Shown here piece by piece: positions 62,888 through 64,000 of a DNA stretch of 64,000 bases (position 1 is its first letter; the number at the start of each line of letters is the position of its first letter). Origin of the DNA: Clostridiaceae bacterium (GTDB taxonomy: Bacteria > Bacillota > Clostridia > Saccharofermentanales > DTU023). A program made the position numbers and the translations under genes. The notes under the pieces are model-generated. The model did not search any database, was not told where the DNA came from, and saw nothing but the letters and a program-made list of their open reading frames with translations. The DNA is taken from NCBI GenBank assembly GCA_012518795.1, contig JAAYRL010000054.1:1-64000 (forward strand), written 5' to 3'.

Positions 62888-62921
62888 TATTTATCCTCGA
62901 AAATTTTCTACTACTGAATCA

Positions 62922-62975
62922 TTTTTAATTCTTTATATATTTCGTATTTTTTAATTCTTTATATATTTCGTATTA
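62922..62975. repeat. 26-bp tandem duplication (taattctttatatatttcgtattttt)
   Basis: taattctttatatatttcgta at 62926 and 62952. Confidence 0.85.
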
Positions 62976-63029
62976 ATATTATCATTGTTGATAATTTAAA
63001 ACCTAATCTTCATCTGTCTTGTCAATCTA

Positions 63030-63533
63030 TTATTGATAGCCTCCGACAGCTAAAGCTGTACTCCTATTTCCACTATGTGCATGACATAAAGCAACAGCAA
63101 GTGCATCCGCCACATCATCAGGTTCAGGAATTTTATTTAATTTAAGTAATACTTTGACCATTTCCTGAACTTGATTTTTTTCGGAATTACCATATCCGGT
63201 AACTGCAAGCTTGACCTGTTTCGGAGTGTATTCGAAGACCGGTATTTTATTTCTCGCTCCCGTAACTACAGCTACTCCTCTGGCTTGTGCAGTGCCGATT
63301 GCAGTTGTTGTATTTCTATTGAAAAACAGTTCTTCAATTGCCATCACATCAGGTTTATATTTATTAATCAATGCTTCCAAACTTTGTTCAATCAATAGTA
63401 AACGTTCAGGAAAATATGAATTGGCTTTTGTCGTAATTAAACCATAATCCAAAACTTTAAATTTCTGTTCTAAATAATCAATAAAAGCATAACCGGTAAT
63501 GGCATACCCGGGATCAATTCCAAGTATAATCAT
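63030..63533 (-). CDS. ruvC: Holliday junction resolvase RuvC
   Basis: MIILGIDPGYAITGYAFID; IEELFFNRNTTTAIGTAQARG; DVADALAVALCHAH. Confidence 0.97.
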   Translation of the reverse strand: MIILGIDPGYAITGYAFIDYLEQKFKVLDYGLITTKANSYFPERLLLIEQSLEALINKYKPDVMAIEELFFNRNTTTAIGTAQARGVAVVTGARNKIPVFEYTPKQVKLAVTGYGNSEKNQVQEMVKVLLKLNKIPEPDDVADALAVALCHAHSGNRSTALAVGGYQ

Positions 63534-63629
63534 ATTTTATCTGCATATCCTATCAAACATTTGTTCTTATTCTAGCATAGATTCTCTTACAATACATACT
63601 GATTAACTATATTCTTTAGAAATTAAAGC

Positions 63630-63777
63630 TGATTAGATTACGTTATTTGTCAACTTAAATATAGATTAAAGTGTATCATTTGTTAACTTAAACGGATTAC
63701 AATATATAATTTGTAAACTTAAGCAGATTAAAAGATATTATTTGTAAACTAAATCAGATCAAGGTAAGATTTGAATT
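63630..63777. repeat. Degenerate 31-bp tandem repeat, about 4.5 copies
   Basis: agatta-type unit starts at 63635, 63663, 63694, 63725, 63756 with shared atttgtaaactta. Confidence 0.8.
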
Positions 63778-63795
63778 ATTGACTTAGGTGGAAAA

Positions 63796-64000
63796 ATGAA
63801 AAATAAAAATAGAATAGAAAACCCAAATAAAAATAATAAAGATTCTGAATTGAACAAAGAACAAAAAGAGGTCCACAAAAAATCATGGATCAGAATCATT
63901 AAAGATATAATAATCAACGGACCTAGAGCTTGGCGTGGCAAAAGAGCAGGCAGATATTGGGATTATTCAATTGACTTCATCCAAATGGTTACATATCACA
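63796..64000 (+). CDS. N-terminus of an unidentified protein, truncated by the window edge
   Basis: ATG after taggtggaaaa; MKNKNRIENPNKNNKDSELNKEQKEVHKKSWIRIIKDIIINGPRAWRGKRAGRYWDYSIDFIQMVTYH, frame open to the end. Confidence 0.55.
   Translation, partial: MKNKNRIENPNKNNKDSELNKEQKEVHKKSWIRIIKDIIINGPRAWRGKRAGRYWDYSIDFIQMVTYH

Overview
This 64 kb window is a chromosomal segment of a low-GC Gram-positive bacterium, probably Bacillota/Clostridia judging from gene content and order; I cannot place it more precisely. About the first 19 kb, read on the minus strand, is one long S10-spc-alpha ribosomal protein array: rpsJ, rplC, rplD, rplW, rplB, rpsS, rplV, rpsC, rplP, rpmC, rpsQ, rplN, rplX, rplE, rpsN, rpsH, rplF, rplR, rpsE, rpmD, rplO, secY, adk, map, infA, rpmJ, rpsM, rpsK, rpsD, rpoA, rplQ. 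It is followed by a fused EcfA1-EcfA2 ATPase and EcfT. The rest is mostly housekeeping: trpS, hslO, S41 and M23 peptidases, ftsX/ftsE, fhs (frameshifted), a Crp regulator, tRNA-Leu, a FemAB protein, lepA, lepB, aspS, hisS, a DtxR/MntR regulator, an isochorismatase, arcC, two tRNAs, PBP2, mreD, mreC, radC, asnS, holA, comEC, engB, two tandem PRPP-synthetase paralogs, rqcH, queH, ruvB, ruvA and ruvC. There is one clear mobile element, an IS1634-family copy flanked by a perfect 66-bp direct repeat. The observations most worth follow-up are: (1) a nested structured RNA leader before the S10 operon and a second candidate before rpsM; (2) two intergenic palindromes that share a core but have locus-specific, internally complementary arms; (3) tandem PRPP-synthetase paralogs that appear degenerate at complementary sites; (4) a 38-aa ORF that looks like a stand-alone sortase sorting signal; (5) many locus-specific short tandem repeats in intergenic regions, some with palindromic or terminator-like units. 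I found no CRISPR array, prophage or recognisable defence island.
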